DNA of 64,000 bases from Naegleria lovaniensis (GCF_003324165.1 NW_025407846.1:62001-126000), one strand, 5' to 3'; positions 53,566 through 62,659 are shown, numbered from the stretch's first letter. A program made the numbers and translations. The notes: generated by a model from the letters alone, not told the origin.

Positions 53566-53813
53566 AGCGGAACAGTTGTGTTATTATCAAACATCGAGTG
53601 ATTTGTCTCAAACTGCATTTCTGAAAATGCTTCCGTCAAGAACTTCCAGTTCAACAAGCGACTTTAGGACTTTTACAGAACCACATGTCTTGTATTGAAT
53701 TCCATCAAGAAGTTCACAAAATAAAAGCAAATGTTTAATTCTTCATTTACATCTTCAACCACTTGTTTCATTAAACAAAAACAAAAGTGTTTAACCGCGC
53801 TTTTGAAGCTCGC

Positions 53814-53875
53814 AGTTCATTCAGTCAAAGACTGTAGCGGAAATGTCGCTATATTCCTGGCAGGCTTTCCGTCCA
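53814..53875 (+). ncRNA. Structured repeat, copy c
   Basis: Hairpin I is CAGTC-AAA-GACTG (53822-53834). Stem III is CGGAAA..TTTCCG. Stem II is GCT-ATATTCCT-GGC (one U-G wobble). Compared with copy b, paired positions change together. No equivalent in the left arm. Confidence 0.5.
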
Positions 53876-54018
53876 TGTAATGCCATAAGAGAAAGATTCC
53901 AATTAGAGGACGCTTTTCAACACCAGCTGAACCGTACACCGTGTTGTGTAATTTTGATTTGCTTATGTACATAGGGAGCTGGTGTCGATCGGCAACTAGA
54001 TGACCTCATCTCAAACAG

Positions 54019-54285
54019 TCACGAACTCTTCAAGATAAGGGTTTATCATCTTTAAGTTTTAACATTAAAAAACCAAAAAGGCTAAATATCCAATGGTTGC
54101 TGCTTATACGAAAAACGGCTTCTTTTTTTGACCTAACATGACCACGTTGTTTTTGAAACTCTTCATTTGCTTTTGGGCAAAATCATGCATGTAAGACCAT
54201 GACGAACTCTTCAAGATAAGGGTGTATGCTTACAAGAATGTTTATTAAACATCTCAAACCAAGACGAACTCTTCAAGACAAGCGT
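54019..54285. repeat. Three dispersed copies of a 23-bp repeat
   Basis: acgaactcttcaagataagg-type units at about 54020, 54200 and 54262. The left arm has related units at about 32955-32995 just after its 5S gene. They lie downstream of the 5S rRNA; role unknown. Confidence 0.6.
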
Positions 54286-54299
54286 TTAAAAACAAAAAA

Positions 54300-54417
54300 G
54301 GCTACAGCACTGCAGGTTCCCAAGTTGTCTCCAACCTCAGTACTGATGCAGCTCGACGATGCTTAACTTCTCAAATCGGACGGGATGAGGTGCATTCATC
54401 GTGATATGGCCGTAGCC
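54300..54417 (-). rRNA. 5S ribosomal RNA, right copy
   Basis: 118 nt, reverse-oriented mate of 32800-32917. I see one substitution (CACCCCGTCC to CATCCCGTCC); the terminal helix is intact and a T-run follows. Probably functional. Confidence 0.93.
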
Positions 54418-54647
54418 AATCATTTATCCAAAACAACAGTTTTAATCCTTCAAGATACTGCCAAGGTTGTTGAGATTAAGCAAGTAGTTTTTGATCTTTA
54501 GAAACATGTGTAGAGATGTTTGCTTCACAAGTTGTTGCCTGTTCGAAAATGATATCTATTTCTGCCACCATTTCTTGTCGTGTCACTGTAAAAAAAACGA
54601 CCTGTTCCAAGTTTCCCAACCAAAAGCAACTGAAAAGTAAAAGAAGA

Positions 54648-54718
54648 TAGCAAAGCTAGGTTTCGATCCTAGGACCTGTGGGTTATGAGCCCACCGCGCT
54701 CCCCCTAGCCACTTTGCT
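54648..54718 (-). pseudogene. Initiator tRNA-Met, right copy with damaged D-arm
   Basis: 71 nt. Identical to the left copy except in the D-stem, where GCGCAGGGGG is GCTAGGGGG: one base lost and one changed. That breaks the 4-bp D-stem and overlaps the A box. The anticodon CAT, T-arm and acceptor stem are intact. Likely poorly transcribed or folded, hence called pseudogene; weak function is not excluded. Confidence 0.65.
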
Positions 54719-54906
54719 TTACATTCTGTTTCTCTATCTTGAAATTTAACTTCAAACCTGTTTCTATTTTTGGAAGAAAGAAACAATTTTTAACTTGTTG
54801 AAAATGGCATCTCGTTTGACAACTTGAGAAAGATTATTATGCGACTTTCAAAACACATTTCTTGAACAACATGTTTCACAGCTCCAAACTCAAGGTTATT
54901 TTTCCT

Positions 54907-55240
54907 TCAAGCTCGCAGCATATCTCTCAATTGATAAAATCCATCTTGAGGATGATTTCGATGCCACTTTTAGTGATTTTTTGCCTCATTATGACCTTTC
55001 CCACAAACATCATCTTTGAAATGTTTGTTCTTTTCCAATCGATTTTCTCGAATATTATCCAAATATTCCATTCTTTCAACACCCTTCTCTGTGTTAAATT
55101 TATGATAAAAATTTGAGAGAGTTTGTGACGCAAATTGCTTTTCTTTCATTCTCTCTTCCAATCGTTGAGAAATGCTTTCACTTCCGAATGATCTCCTCGA
55201 TTACTGGAAGCTGTTTCATCTCGAAACTTTCACAAACCAA
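54907..55240 (-). pseudogene. C-terminal half of a split 28.3-kb-type gene
   Basis: The minus strand reads ERMKEKQFASQTLSNFYHKF.., KGVERMEYLDNIRENR.., GHNEAKNH then stop, with KWHRNHPQDGFYQLR continuing in frame after it. It aligns to residues about 80-155 of the 28312-28785 protein. The premature TAA comes from a single substitution (cac aaa to cac taa). The N-terminal half lies 2.45 kb away across the insertion. Confidence 0.75.
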
Positions 55241-55286
55241 TTTGATTTCGATAACAATATGTGGCATTGATGAAAACCCCCTTAAT

Positions 55287-55452
55287 TTAAAAGCCTGCCT
55301 CCCAAAGTCCCAATAATTCCCTTTCATTCAAAAATCCGATTATCTTTTCAACATCCAGACCTCTCAAATAATCTAATATCAATCCAAAATGAGTACTAGG
55401 TCTATCTATAAAGTAGGTACCATCATCCTCAAGAGCGGGATTTAAGAGATCT
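55287..55452 (-). pseudogene. BTB/K-tetramerisation domain exon fragment
   Basis: The minus strand shows a splice-acceptor-like ttttcag, then RDLLNPALEDDGTYFIDRPS.. HFGLILDYLRGLDVE.. ELLGLWEAGF and a stop. This is the C-terminal half of a BTB_2 (KCTD-type) domain (YFIDRxxxxFxxILxYLR). No first exon with the missing strands was found upstream. It lies inside the inserted segment, so it was probably carried in with it. Confidence 0.6.
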
Positions 55453-55585
55453 CTGAAAAATAATGAGAAGAATTTTTGAAATCGAAAACAGCTGTAATCG
55501 AATAAACAATTCGTACGATTGTATTAATAAAAAAAATTTATTAAGGAAACTTGAAACTAACTAGGGGCCCTTATCAATAAAAAAA

Positions 55586-57676
55586 ATGATGAAACGCACT
55601 CTCATGTGTGCTCGAAGAACGCTCTCCTGCTCAACATCATCATCACATTTAAATATTTATTTCCTCTCCCATAGTAGTGCTCAATATCATAGTATCCGAC
55701 GATTTTCAACAACGTTCAAGCCAAATGAAATATCTCCCATTCATTTTCCTTACGGGGAATCATATTTCCCAAGGATCAGAAGAGAAAAACGGTTCTATGT
55801 CGACAAAACTCATATAATACCCTTTTTAGAGAGAAGTGGTAATGTATTGTTCTTTGCTCGTCCTCCAAGATGGGGCAAATCTTTACTGTTGACAATGTTG
55901 GAAGCATATTACGACATCAAAATGGTAAACGAGTTCGGAGAGTTGTTTGATGGCCTGTGGATTGCTCACCCAAAACACCAAACACAATTGAAAAATCAAT
56001 TTCATGTAATAAGGTTTGATTTATCAATCACTCTTGATGCATATTATCAATCTAATGGAAAAGGAATATCAAACAGCATCAAACAATCATTATACGACAA
56101 AATTAATGTTGACATAAAACATTTTTTGTTGGATTATGGTTTAGATGGTACCACTATACTAGATCCACATGATGCTCTTGTATCATTCGATAATCTGGTT
56201 TCGTACTTCCGAGAAAACAAGATGAAATTAATGGTTCTAGTTGACGAATCGGACAGAATTGTACACAAATTCATGTTGGAATTTCCTTTAAACTATACAG
56301 GAGATGCTGTATTTTCTCCAATTCAATCATTCTTTGAGCGCATCGAACAAGAATCATCAAGCAATTCTGACTTTCGAGCTTTAGTTGTTGGTATTACACC
56401 ACTTTTGCTTTTTGATTCTCTTGGTAGACAATTCGCCACAGATATTTCACACACATCACAATTCAATGACGCGGTTGGATTTTCCAAAAAAGATCTAGAA
56501 AGGGCTGTGAATGACATTGGTATTTCAAACACAGACCATAAACATAACGTACTCTCAGCCATGTACAAGTACTATGCTGGCTTTTATTTTCCAGGTTCAG
56601 TAGAGCCTCTTTTCAATCCACAACTTTCATTTTATTTTCTAAAAAAGCTGATACGAGATAATACTTTCCGTCGTGATGTTATTGAAGGAAAGAACCCTAC
56701 CGTTCGTGACATGATGGATGAAAATGTGAAAATAGGCTCTAGTGTTTTTGACGCTCTTTTAGAATTTCAAATTTTTAAACCTATCCTTCAGCGATGTACT
56801 TCAACAAACATGGTTGATTTCCTCGGTCTTGGATACCCTCATACTGACATCTATCCCAGCCCTAAAGACATTCTTAAACCACCTATAGCATATGTCTCTA
56901 ACAAAACAGTATGGAATCATTTACTATCCTTTATGTATTATCATGGCATGCTTACTCTATTACCATTTAATTTATTTGGTGAAGGTACATTAGTTGTTCC
57001 AAATGAAATAGCAAAACATCAATATTTAGATCGCCTTCCTGATATTTTATGCATGAACAATCTTTACATTGAAAGATTTATCAATGATCCAACAGAAGAC
57101 AGATTGAAACAATTGTTGAAAGAATTTATATTGGATCCAGTATTTGATGTCACAATGCCGGAAGATGGTCTGCAAGGAAGTTTTGAGGCTGCTCTGAACG
57201 CTTGCAGCTCTAAATTATTTAAATTGACTTCAAACAGAGAATATACACAAATTGGTGGAATGAAACCTCTCCCACATGGATCAAGCGTTTTAATCGAAAC
57301 ATTGAATAATGTAATCATTATTGAATTTACCCGTATCAAGTTGGACTCGTTGGAAGAATATGAAAACTTCCACTCTCTCTATAATGAACCCATCACTCCA
57401 GTTGCATTTAAGAGTGAGTTTGAGGATTTGTTATATGCAGATGAAAAACAATTGCTCTCCATGAACGCCACCTTGAATTCTACATTTATTCCTCTTCATC
57501 AACCAGAGATTATCACAAACCAGGAACGAACAACCGTAGAAGACATTTTCAATAATGCTGTTATTCGAGCAAAAGAACAACATGCGTCAAACAATGAGAA
57601 AAACAAAGGCAAGACCATTCATACCTTTGTTGTAGTACAAGTTGGATGGCCACTCATTGTACGAAAAGTCGACTAA
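55586..57676 (+). CDS. AAA-ATPase-like protein with PD-(D/E)XK-nuclease-like end
   Basis: 696 residues, intronless. Residues 1-45 are basic and Ser-rich (MMKRTLMCARRTLSCSTSSS, RRFST) and resemble a mitochondrial presequence. The AAA-ATPase-like domain begins PRIRREKRFYVDKTHIIPFL with Walker A RPPRWGKS (92-99) and Walker B-like VLVDESD (217-223). The C terminus matches the partner PD-(D/E)XK domain usual in this family, but in GSSVLIE..VIIIEFTRIK the expected Asp is Val and the EFK Lys is Thr, so the nuclease site looks degenerate. The family is widespread in bacteria and patchy in eukaryotes. It sits within the right arm only, splitting another gene. Confidence 0.83.
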   Translation: MMKRTLMCARRTLSCSTSSSHLNIYFLSHSSAQYHSIRRFSTTFKPNEISPIHFPYGESYFPRIRREKRFYVDKTHIIPFLERSGNVLFFARPPRWGKSLLLTMLEAYYDIKMVNEFGELFDGLWIAHPKHQTQLKNQFHVIRFDLSITLDAYYQSNGKGISNSIKQSLYDKINVDIKHFLLDYGLDGTTILDPHDALVSFDNLVSYFRENKMKLMVLVDESDRIVHKFMLEFPLNYTGDAVFSPIQSFFERIEQESSSNSDFRALVVGITPLLLFDSLGRQFATDISHTSQFNDAVGFSKKDLERAVNDIGISNTDHKHNVLSAMYKYYAGFYFPGSVEPLFNPQLSFYFLKKLIRDNTFRRDVIEGKNPTVRDMMDENVKIGSSVFDALLEFQIFKPILQRCTSTNMVDFLGLGYPHTDIYPSPKDILKPPIAYVSNKTVWNHLLSFMYYHGMLTLLPFNLFGEGTLVVPNEIAKHQYLDRLPDILCMNNLYIERFINDPTEDRLKQLLKEFILDPVFDVTMPEDGLQGSFEAALNACSSKLFKLTSNREYTQIGGMKPLPHGSSVLIETLNNVIIIEFTRIKLDSLEEYENFHSLYNEPITPVAFKSEFEDLLYADEKQLLSMNATLNSTFIPLHQPEIITNQERTTVEDIFNNAVIRAKEQHASNNEKNKGKTIHTFVVVQVGWPLIVRKVD

Positions 57677-57689
57677 CACGTTCAAAGAG

Positions 57690-57808
57690 ATAAATTTGTG
57701 AGAAGAAGGACTAGTCAGTGATGTTTTTGGAACATGAGGAGTCATTCGATTGCGAACTTTGCCTGCCATCTCCAAACTTCCACACCATGCTTGTTTCAAG
57801 TCATTCAT
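57690..57808 (-). pseudogene. N-terminal half of the split 28.3-kb-type gene
   Basis: From an ATG at 57808 the minus strand reads MNDLKQAWCGSLEMAGKVRN then RMTPHVPKTS.., aligning to the first 30 residues of the 28312-28785 protein (GRVRYYMTPHVPKTA). Homology stops about 15 bp from the stop codon of the AAA-like gene, which marks one insertion edge. Confidence 0.7.
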
Positions 57809-57932
57809 TTTGTTTTTTTCTTTTGCCTCGCTCGTATCATAAAAGTTGGCACTTATTGAAGGCACCACATCCTTTGAGAAGTATAACTTTGAACAGTCAC
57901 ATGTATTTTCTAGATTATTATTATTTATTTAT

Positions 57933-58229
57933 TCACTTTTTCATCTTTCTTGATTTTGTAATTTTCGAGTGAGATGAATTGGCTCTCTTTTCCAAAGTAT
58001 TTTTCGATGATCGTTTCACTGTGACTTGCATTCCAGTTAAATTTGAAACGTGATAATCCACATTATTTCTTCTTCGGGTTCCACTCACAACATTGCATGG
58101 ATCAACATCAAAATTAGGTAATCGTTTGGTAATATCAATGGGTTTGGATCGGACCCATTCCGTCTTTGTTGGTACTTTATCAGTGGATGAAGATGATGAG
58201 GAATCGTTTGGTGATGTTCTTGAGACCAT
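57933..58229 (-). CDS. Gene B, right copy
   Basis: 98 residues, two differences from the left copy (P7, V19). Same head-to-head arrangement with gene A. Confidence 0.6.
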   Translation of the reverse strand: MVSRTSPNDSSSSSSTDKVPTKTEWVRSKPIDITKRLPNFDVDPCNVVSGTRRRNNVDYHVSNLTGMQVTVKRSSKNTLEKRANSSHSKITKSRKMKK

Positions 58230-58475
58230 TGTTATTGTCGTTATTATTGTGTTGTGTTAGTAATTTGTTTTGTTGCTGAATTTCGAGATGTTTTGGCTTG
58301 AGTATTTATTGAGCTTGCTGTCATCCATTTTTTGTTGGAATCTCCTTTGTGATGGAAATTCACAAAATACTGGAAACAAATTCAAAAATAAATTCATGAT
58401 GAAAATGTGAGAATTTGAAAATCAACAACAAAACAAATATTGAAAACATCTGAACAATCAAACAACACAACAACA

Positions 58476-58691
58476 ATGGTCTGCACAAGAAGCAATAAGG
58501 GATATTCCAATTACTCTTCTGAAATTTCAATGGATAATATCATCGGAGGAACAAGACAACGAAAACAATTCAATTATAAAGTCATGAACCAATATGGAGA
58601 CGATCATGATGAATCAGAAGTGATTAATTATTTCTCTTCACGACCCTCTCACAATACTTTGGAAATGAGAAATAAGACATTCCGAAAGTAA
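58476..58691 (+). CDS. Gene A, right copy
   Basis: 71 residues from ATG 58476, identical in protein and, by eye, in DNA to 31420-31635. It marks the outer end of the right arm. Confidence 0.6.
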   Translation: MVCTRSNKGYSNYSSEISMDNIIGGTRQRKQFNYKVMNQYGDDHDESEVINYFSSRPSHNTLEMRNKTFRK

Positions 58692-59308
58692 TCTTACTAT
58701 CCTTCAGAACCAATTTTGATCCATGTAAATAATAATTCACCTAGGCATTTTCACCTGTTTTCTATTTGATCGTTCAAGTTCTGGATTGCTGCCAACACAA
58801 GATCAAATTAATTTTGCTAAACCACATGCCACCAGTCAAATTCCAAGAAGATATTCGAACAATAAATGCACACTGCTTGTTCTTTTATTAAATCTTCAAC
58901 ACTGTTTCATTAAACAACAACAACAAAGGCTTCTCGCTTTTGTAGCTCACAGTTCATACAGTCAAAGACTGTAGCGGGAGTGTCGCCATATTCCTGGCAG
59001 GCTTCCCGTCCAAAATTAACAAGAGAAACAAAAACAAATCTACAAACGATCTAGAACCTTTGTTTCAGTTGCCACGTCTGGAATCCACGCATTTGCAAGT
59101 CTTGTATTTGAAAACGTGGCTGGAATTTTCTTTCAGAATTCTCTTTTGGTTGCGCACACTTATTTAAGAGAGTAGTTGGCAAAATGCATTTGAACGCAAA
59201 CACGTGATGAATTTGAAATGTATGTTTTATAAATTTTCGTAGAATAGGAAAGAGTGATAATAGAGATATGGACAATCAAATGAAATCAAAAATTGCTACA
59301 ATTGTTTT
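58692..59308. other. Intergenic outside the right arm, holding copy d
   Basis: Apart from the structured repeat at 58952-59010 and its 60-bp upstream flank shared with copy c (tttcattaaacaa and on), no gene is seen. The minus frame at 59051-59275 has no supporting pattern. Confidence 0.5.
58952..59010 (+). ncRNA. Structured repeat, copy d
   Basis: Hairpin I is CAGTC-AAA-GACTG (58959-58971). Stem III is CGGGA (58975-58979) with TCCCG (59004-59008). Stem II is GCC-ATATTCCT-GGC (58985-58998). All stems pair, and stem II differs from copy b by a compensated pair. It lies outside the duplicated arm. Confidence 0.5.
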
Positions 59309-60298
59309 CTAAAACTCTATGGAGCTACCAGAAGCCAATGTTCCAACAACCATACAGTGATCACGTTCAAAAGGTTCCAAATCCAATTGTTCTTCACAAG
59401 TAAAACCAAATTGTTGGAGTTGTTCCACTTCCCTAGCAAATACGACTTCAGCCTCAACCGTGGAATCTATACAGTTAGCCTTGATGGAAATAACAAAGTG
59501 ACCACCTGGCTTCAAAAAGTATTTAGCATTAAGAGCAACAATACGAGCTTGATCGGGTTGAGCAACGTCTGCGAAAATAGTATCCACAGCTCCTACTAAC
59601 ATTCTGTATCTCAAAGGATGACGAGCATCTTCAATGATTGGAACAATATTTGGTCTCTTCTTGGACATTTCAATCAAATCACGACCGCATCGTTCAGATA
59701 ATTCAACTCCATAAACCATTCCTTCGGGACCAACCAAGTCTGAACAGTGAGATACTGTTGTACCTGAAGCAGCACCCAAATATAACAATTTAGTACCAGG
59801 TTTGATGTAGATATTCTCAATACCACCAACGATACCTGCTCCAATCTTTGAACGGAAAGGACTCCATAATCTGTATTCTACTTTTTGAACATTTTCACCG
59901 AATCCCTTTTCCACTGTAACTCTCTTTTCATCATAGACAGATTCACCTGGAACCATATTGAGTGTAGCAATGGATTCATCTTTTCCTTTGACGACATAGA
60001 CTCCCTCGAAACGATGTGGTTCAACAATGACCTTCTTTCCTCCAGCAGCTGCTCCTCCTCTGGCTCCTCCACGACCACCACCTCTTGGTGCTCCTCTTCC
60101 TCGGCCACCTCCACCGCGACCACCCTTGTCAAAACCTCCACGACCACCACCACGGCCTCCACCACGACCACCACCTCTACCGCCTCCACCAGATCTATCA
60201 CCGAAGCCTCCACCGAAACCTCCACCTCGGCCTCCTCCACGGCCTCCACCACGACCACCTCCACGACCACCACCTCTACCTCCTTTGTCGAATGCCAT
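59309..60298 (-). CDS. Fibrillarin, box C/D snoRNP 2'-O-methyltransferase
   Basis: 329 residues, intronless. Residues 1-88 form a Gly/Arg-rich GAR domain of GRGGG units. The methyltransferase follows: [20 protein letters not shown] (SAM-binding motif I), [33 protein letters not shown] (motif with catalytic Asp), [15 protein letters not shown] (catalytic Lys) and ERDHCMVVG. It methylates rRNA guided by box C/D snoRNAs in the nucleolus. Length and motif order are as in other eukaryotes. Confidence 0.98.
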   Translation of the reverse strand: MAFDKGGRGGGRGGGRGGGRGGGRGGGFGGGFGDRSGGGGRGGGRGGGRGGGRGGFDKGGRGGGGRGRGAPRGGGRGGARGGAAAGGKKVIVEPHRFEGVYVVKGKDESIATLNMVPGESVYDEKRVTVEKGFGENVQKVEYRLWSPFRSKIGAGIVGGIENIYIKPGTKLLYLGAASGTTVSHCSDLVGPEGMVYGVELSERCGRDLIEMSKKRPNIVPIIEDARHPLRYRMLVGAVDTIFADVAQPDQARIVALNAKYFLKPGGHFVISIKANCIDSTVEAEVVFAREVEQLQQFGFTCEEQLDLEPFERDHCMVVGTLASGSSIEF

Positions 60299-60607
60299 GA
60301 TGATAATTTATATTGTTTTTGTTGATGTTGTTGCTGTTGAAAGAAAGCGAGAGCAATGTCGATATTTTTTTCACTTCAATAATTTTGTTGCTTGCATTAT
60401 CGCTCTCTGGTTCAACAAGAGTTTGTAGAGCAATAAATACGAGCATGGCCGAATTTTTTGAACAACAAGACGATTGTGTTTTGAAAGCAGGATGGTAATT
60501 TTAATGTTGAAACAACAAGTGCAACTGAAAGAATTGTGGTTGTTTGGAACGATTGTCTACCCTGTAGTTGCACTGAGAAATTCGTCCCAATGATTTGGAA
60601 GGAAGGT
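60299..60607. other. Fibrillarin upstream region
   Basis: 309 bp with no gene. A 17-codon ATG frame at about 60446 is too short to support. A 9-bp inverted repeat agtgcaact/agttgcact lies at about 60519-60571. Confidence 0.45.
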
Positions 60608-62659
60608 TTAACGCTTGACAAAGGTAAACTTCTTACGAGCCTTCTTTTGACCTGGCTTCTTACGTTCTACCACTCTAGGATCTCTATAGAGGAAACCGCT
60701 AGCCTCTAATGTAGGGCCAAATTCAGGAATAAACTTAGCTAAAGCTTTTGAAAGACCAAGGAAGATTGCGTCACACTGACCAGTTTGTCCGCCTCCTCTA
60801 ACTCTTGCCTCAACGTCAAATTGATTCAAAGTGTTTGTAAATTTCAAAGGAAGCATGAGTTTGTAGTGATGACGCGTCAAGTTGAAATAGTCAAGTACAG
60901 ATTTTCCATTCACTGTGAATAATCCTGTTCCTGGTGAGATTGTAACATTAGCTACAGAAGACTTTCTTTTGCCTGTTGCAGTAGAAAAACCTCCATAAAC
61001 TGCAGGATGGAATTCGGTAATACCTTTCTCTTCAACTCCAACCTTCATACTTTCGTCGTGAATTGGTCGCAATACTTCATAAATATGGTCAATTTGTGAA
61101 GGGAATTCCTCAAGTTTCAAGGTCTTTGCTCTTTCGTATACCATTTCAACCTCTTTCTCTTTGGCTTTCTTTGTTGCAATTTGTCTAATGGACCACAACA
61201 CAGTTTGCATTTTTGGTTTTGGCTTGGTGGCGATATCAGCCATTGTGTAAACTATTGGCTTGGCGGAAGCAGTGATTTCATCGGTAATAAGCTGAATAGA
61301 TCTTTGGGATGCGCTTGCATATTTGTCGAACTTCGGTTGGACTGTTAAAATCACCTTATTCAAAATTGATTTGATTTTATCCTTTGGTACTGCTGGAAAC
61401 ATAGTCTCCAATCTCTTCAGTAAGCCTTGTTCATCAGTAGCTTCTTTGATATTTTCATAAAATTCTTGAACATTGTCAAATTGTTTCGATCCAAGTGATT
61501 CATAAAGATTTCGCAGAGCTTCATCGTCAAAGATTCTTTCTCGGAAATATTTGTTTCTTTCCGTAGAAATGTTATCTTCGGATACCTCAGAAAGGTCTTG
61601 CAAAGTTTGTTTTCTAAGCTCTTCAATTGTTTCCCATCTAGGGTCATTCAAAAGCCATGGTGCGTTTTTTTCAATTTCATCCTGACTCATATTCAAATAT
61701 TTTTCAATGTTCTTTGAAACATCTTCCAAATATTCGTCATTTAAAAAGTAACGCTTCTCATGAGGAGTTAAAGTGTTCCAGAACGGACTTTTTTCTTCAT
61801 GTCTTGCGTTATTAACAAGGATGAGTTTGTCTCCAGATAGAGATGTTGGGGATGCAGACATTCTATCAATATCCGCATTCACTGAAAAGTCGCTCACAGC
61901 ACTCATACCCTCAAGCATGTCTTTTTTAAGAGCAACAGAATCATATTGTTGGAAATATTCTTTTCTATTTTCTTGATCTGCTGTAGTGGCACTTTTCTGC
62001 AACAGTTTCTTCAACTCTTTCTTCTGTTGTTTGAAATCATTGGCCAGTTCTTCTCTCGCTTGCTGCTCAGCCTCCCATGATTCTACCACTTTATAGGGGG
62101 ACTTAGATTCATACATGAATGAAAGAAGACTATCGCCTGCTTTTGTTTGCATATCTCTTTCCTTTGTTTCCATTTCAATAACTTGCTCGTTAAATATCTG
62201 TGTAGGTGCGACACTTGTTTTTTGCTCAAAAAGCGCTTGTAATATCTTTAGTTTTTGAGCCTCTGCAGAGTTTCTATCATAAATACTATCATTGGCCTCT
62301 CTTACTTTCTTCTTTTGAGCTTTCACGGTTTTGGCCTTCTCCGACTTTTGCAAAGCCTCAAACTCAGAGAAGTGTTCCTCTTTCTTTGTTTCCTTCTCAT
62401 CTTTCTCTAATTTTGTAACAAATAAATCGAGTAGACTCTTTGTTTTTTTCAAATTTACATTCTTTGCAACATATGGCATGGCATCTTCTACTTCGTAATG
62501 TTGAGTCGGATCAAAGCCATCTTTTTCAATGTCTTTGGCATATGTACGTGATTGATGAATAGCCGTTTGTGGTATCAAGAAACGATGGCTGCAGCCTCTT
62601 GATGATGCTACCACATGAAGCGAGCGAAAGAGTGAAGCAACCCCAGAGTTTCGTAGCAT
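60608..62659 (-). CDS. Mitochondrial small-subunit ribosomal protein uS9m
   Basis: 683 residues from ATG 62659 (the frame extends only through TTG). Residues 1-45 are a basic mitochondrial presequence (MLRNSGVASLFRSLHVVASS..). A long helical, charged extension (about 45-550) is lineage-specific. The C-terminal 125 residues are uS9: GKRKSSVANVTISPGTGLFT.., RGGGQTGQCDAIFLGLSKAL and the basic end RKKPGQKKARKKFTFVKR whose tail reaches the decoding site. uS9m in animals and yeast is 300-400 residues, so the extension is large. Confidence 0.9.
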   Translation of the reverse strand: MLRNSGVASLFRSLHVVASSRGCSHRFLIPQTAIHQSRTYAKDIEKDGFDPTQHYEVEDAMPYVAKNVNLKKTKSLLDLFVTKLEKDEKETKKEEHFSEFEALQKSEKAKTVKAQKKKVREANDSIYDRNSAEAQKLKILQALFEQKTSVAPTQIFNEQVIEMETKERDMQTKAGDSLLSFMYESKSPYKVVESWEAEQQAREELANDFKQQKKELKKLLQKSATTADQENRKEYFQQYDSVALKKDMLEGMSAVSDFSVNADIDRMSASPTSLSGDKLILVNNARHEEKSPFWNTLTPHEKRYFLNDEYLEDVSKNIEKYLNMSQDEIEKNAPWLLNDPRWETIEELRKQTLQDLSEVSEDNISTERNKYFRERIFDDEALRNLYESLGSKQFDNVQEFYENIKEATDEQGLLKRLETMFPAVPKDKIKSILNKVILTVQPKFDKYASASQRSIQLITDEITASAKPIVYTMADIATKPKPKMQTVLWSIRQIATKKAKEKEVEMVYERAKTLKLEEFPSQIDHIYEVLRPIHDESMKVGVEEKGITEFHPAVYGGFSTATGKRKSSVANVTISPGTGLFTVNGKSVLDYFNLTRHHYKLMLPLKFTNTLNQFDVEARVRGGGQTGQCDAIFLGLSKALAKFIPEFGPTLEASGFLYRDPRVVERKKPGQKKARKKFTFVKR

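Larger units (their letters stand above)
52360..58695 (-). repeat. Right arm of the large inverted duplication
   Basis: Reverse-oriented mate of 31415-34440. It is twice as long because of a roughly 2.45-kb insertion (about 55240-57690), extra repeat copies at 53.6-54.3 kb and less deletion of the split gene. Homology starts about 25 bp after the receptor-RGS stop and ends just after the gene A stop. Confidence 0.9.

Noticed and set aside
59885-60428. Long Thr-, Ser- and Pro-rich frames opposite fibrillarin
   Set aside because: Shadows of the GGN-repeated Gly/Arg codons of the GAR domain.
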